64,000 bases of DNA from CADEDH01 sp041394285 (GTDB lineage Bacteria; Actinomycetota; Acidimicrobiia; Acidimicrobiales; SZUA-35). Below the pieces are notes generated by a model. That model was given only the letters and a program-made list of their open reading frames with translations. It had not been told where the DNA came from and did no database searches. The stretch lies in the NCBI GenBank assembly GCA_041394285.1, contig JAWKIL010000002.1, positions 310,001 to 374,000 on the forward strand, given 5' to 3'. Below are positions 62,226 to 64,000 of this stretch, piece by piece. The first letter of the stretch is position 1; every line of letters starts with the position of its first letter. Made by a program: the position numbers and the translations under genes.

Positions 62226-64000
62226 CTACCCCTCGGGCCGACCGATCAGGACCCACGGGGCCCAGTGATAGGGATGGGGGGTGTCGGCCGCCGCCGCCTC
62301 CAGGGCGTCGCGGAGGGCACCGGCCGGGCCCCGGCTGTGTCGGGTGCGGTACCAGCTGTCCATGATCCGGGTCGTGGTGGCGTCGTCGGCCAGCCACAGG
62401 CTGGCCATGACGCTCGACGCCCCCGCTCCGAGCACGGCCCGCACGAACCCGTGTCCCTCGGCCGCCGACCAGGCCGCCGGATGGCCGCCGTCGCCTGCCG
62501 TGGTGCAGGCGCTGAGCACCACGGTCCGCCCCGTCAGGTCGAGCCGGAGCAGGTCGGCGGCGCTCACCCACCGATCGCCGAGGCGGAGGGCGCTGTACAT
62601 GGGATTGTCGGGCCGGTACACGGCGTGCCCGCACAGGTGCAGGTGGGCCGCCCCGACCAGCTCGGCCGTCACCCGGTCCCAGGTGGCGTCGGCCCCCAGC
62701 AGCAGCGTGGCCCCGCCCAGCGTGTCGGCCACCAGTCGGGCCTCGTCCTCGACCTGGGGGGCGAGCTCGTCGGCCACCCCGATCACCAGGGCCGGACCGG
62801 CGGCCGGGGGCGGGGCCGCCCGGCGGACGGCCAGGCTGGGGGCGTAGGAGATGACGTAGCGCCCCGACAGGCGCTCCCCTCCCCGGTGCAGGGCGTGGAA
62901 GGGCACGGCCCGCAGCGGCCCGTCGGGCACGATGACCAGCGGGGTGGTCCGGTCGCCGGCGGGCAGGGCGTGGGACACCGGGTCTATCAGGAGGCGGTGG
63001 AGCTGCTCCAGGACGCCGTCGGTGGCCGCCACCAGCTGGGCCAGCTGACGCCCCAGGCGATCACCGGCCGCCGCCACCCGTCCCATCTGCAGCCGCAACC
63101 GGTTCACCAGCTCCGCCACCTCGGCCTGGGAGGCGATGGCGGTCACCGCCACGGTGGGGTCGGATCCGGCCACGAACGCGTGGATCGCTCCGTTGGCGCA
63201 GCTGTAGGCGAGCACGGCCGTGCCGGAGGTGGCCCCGGACGCCACGGGCCGGGCGCCCGACGGCCGGGCGGCGGGGTTCGGGGCCGTCCCGTCGGCTGCA
63301 TGGTGCCGCACCGCCCGCTCCGAGCGCTGGACCCGACGCAGGTTGTCCTGGTGCTCCAGGTCGACGAGGCGCTGGTGGAGGCGGTTGCGTCGCTCGGCTG
63401 TGAGCCCCTGGGCGAACAGCTCCCGCTGCACGGCCCGGAGCTCCACCAGCTCGTCGTCGTCGGCGGGCCCGGCCGACGGCGGGACCGTGAGCCCGGCCAT
63501 CAGCTCGCCCAGGGCCCGGGATTTGGCCCGTTCGGCCAGATCGAGGGCCCGCTCCGCCACGTCGGCCGCAGCGACGGCGGGATCGGCCGATGGAGCGGTC
63601 AACAGGAGGTGGAGCAGGTCCTCGTAGGGCGAGCGCCGGTCGTCGAGGTAGCGGCTGAGCAGGGCGTCGTCGCTCAGCGTCCCCCGGGTCGACTCCAGCG
63701 CCTCGATCGAGGCCAGCAGGTGCTGTTCGGCTTCAGCCGTCTCCCCCCGGGCGGCCAGACACCGCCCGAGCGCGTGCTCGACCTCGGCCACCAGCGGCCG
63801 TAGCGGCAACTGCCCGGCCACGGCCCGGGCCGCCCGCAGGCCGGGCAGCGCATCGGCGGGGCCGTTCCCGAGGTCGGCCAGCACCAGGCCGGCCCGCACC
63901 TCGGCCACCAGCAGCCGGTGGGCCCGGGCCAGGTCCAGTGCCTCGGTTGCGTCGGTCCGGGCCCCGTCGGGCGAGCCCTGGGCCTGGGCCAGCCGGGCCC
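62226..64000 (-). CDS. TPR-CHAT protease-domain protein (N-terminus beyond the window)
   Basis: The open frame runs past position 64000, so at least 590 residues are seen without the start. The N-terminal visible part has TPR-like helices (ARLAQAQGSPDGARTDATEA, CLAARGETAEAEQHLLASIE), then a helical linker with ERAKSRALGELMAGL. The C-terminal CHAT caspase-like domain has its catalytic histidine in HLHLCGHAVY (codon 62625-62627) and cysteine in VVLSACTTAGDG (codon 62505-62507). Both catalytic residues are intact. CHAT-TPR proteins occur in signalling, cell-death and defence systems; no partner gene is visible here. Confidence 0.87.
   Translation of the reverse strand, partial: ARLAQAQGSPDGARTDATEALDLARAHRLLVAEVRAGLVLADLGNGPADALPGLRAARAVAGQLPLRPLVAEVEHALGRCLAARGETAEAEQHLLASIEALESTRGTLSDDALLSRYLDDRRSPYEDLLHLLLTAPSADPAVAAADVAERALDLAERAKSRALGELMAGLTVPPSAGPADDDELVELRAVQRELFAQGLTAERRNRLHQRLVDLEHQDNLRRVQRSERAVRHHAADGTAPNPAARPSGARPVASGATSGTAVLAYSCANGAIHAFVAGSDPTVAVTAIASQAEVAELVNRLRLQMGRVAAAGDRLGRQLAQLVAATDGVLEQLHRLLIDPVSHALPAGDRTTPLVIVPDGPLRAVPFHALHRGGERLSGRYVISYAPSLAVRRAAPPPAAGPALVIGVADELAPQVEDEARLVADTLGGATLLLGADATWDRVTAELVGAAHLHLCGHAVYRPDNPMYSALRLGDRWVSAADLLRLDLTGRTVVLSACTTAGDGGHPAAWSAAEGHGFVRAVLGAGASSVMASLWLADDATTTRIMDSWYRTRHSRGPAGALRDALEAAAADTPHPYHWAPWVLIGRPEG

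Noticed and set aside
60954..63803. A 949-residue plus-strand reading frame
   Set aside because: It is antisense to the PLP decarboxylase and the CHAT protein, both of which show clear family motifs; the shadow has none.

Overview
The window is very GC-rich, densely packed with genes, and strongly biased to G or C at third codon positions. Gene content points to a high-GC actinobacterium, most likely class Acidimicrobiia. The signs are several fused CaiB/BaiF CoA-transferases, an ACAD-type acyl-CoA dehydrogenase, a thiolase-like/DUF35 pair, LLM flavin oxidoreductases, a TauD dioxygenase, an 'AACGSS' lipoprotein and many GTG starts joined by GTGA or ATGA overlaps. The class assignment is inference. 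I see no rRNA, tRNA, CRISPR array, insertion sequence or prophage.

Layout. (1) 1-11380 is an exopolysaccharide-type locus. After a partial MurG-like glycosyltransferase and a membrane protein on the minus strand comes a tightly coupled plus-strand operon: UDP-glucuronate-type epimerase, two GT4 glycosyltransferases, heparinase II/III-like lyase, APH-fold kinase, MurG-like transferase, UDP-glucose 6-dehydrogenase and a deacetylase-like protein. The last three are broken by many frameshifts between about 8450 and 11380, although each is recognisable in pieces; local consensus error is the likeliest cause. (2) 11432-17025 is a minus-strand catabolic block: TauD dioxygenase, LLM monooxygenase, HpaB-family monooxygenase, SDR and alpha/beta hydrolase. 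(3) 17045-19609 is an unusual BON-OmpA-BMP fusion with a promoter carrying a palindrome in its spacer. (4) 19956-28156 is a plus-strand block: APH/P-loop fusion kinase, class III aminotransferase plus APH kinase (possible phospho-lyase pair), alditol oxidase-like flavoprotein, D-2-hydroxyacid dehydrogenase and an orphan solute-binding lipoprotein. (5) 28239-38190 holds RraA-like, acyl-CoA dehydrogenase, copper amine oxidase, DUF3237, metallophosphoesterase, HSL-type esterase, a DUF35/thiolase-like pair, an MFS transporter and a cupredoxin-like protein. (6) 38263-45103 holds HD-GYP, SpoIID/DUF4214, hydrolase, PQ-loop and ABC-F genes. (7) 45226-52286 is a CoA-transferase / ThDP enzyme / cupin / CoA-transferase cluster. 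(8) 52376-56682 is a MoxR-DUF58-DUF4129 operon. (9) 56821-64000 holds a third didomain CoA-transferase, an NTF2-like protein, an SDR, an ornithine-decarboxylase-fold enzyme and a partial TPR-CHAT protein.

Two cross-cutting patterns stand out. First, three families of fixed-length palindromes (37 bp x3, 41 bp x3, 47 bp x2) sit between genes, almost always at gene 3' ends. Second, several genes have a TAnnnT hexamer only 6-8 nt before the start codon, the signature of leaderless mRNAs. The three didomain CoA-transferases also share the same asymmetry: the N-terminal half has lost the aspartate nucleophile position and the C-terminal half has glutamate there.
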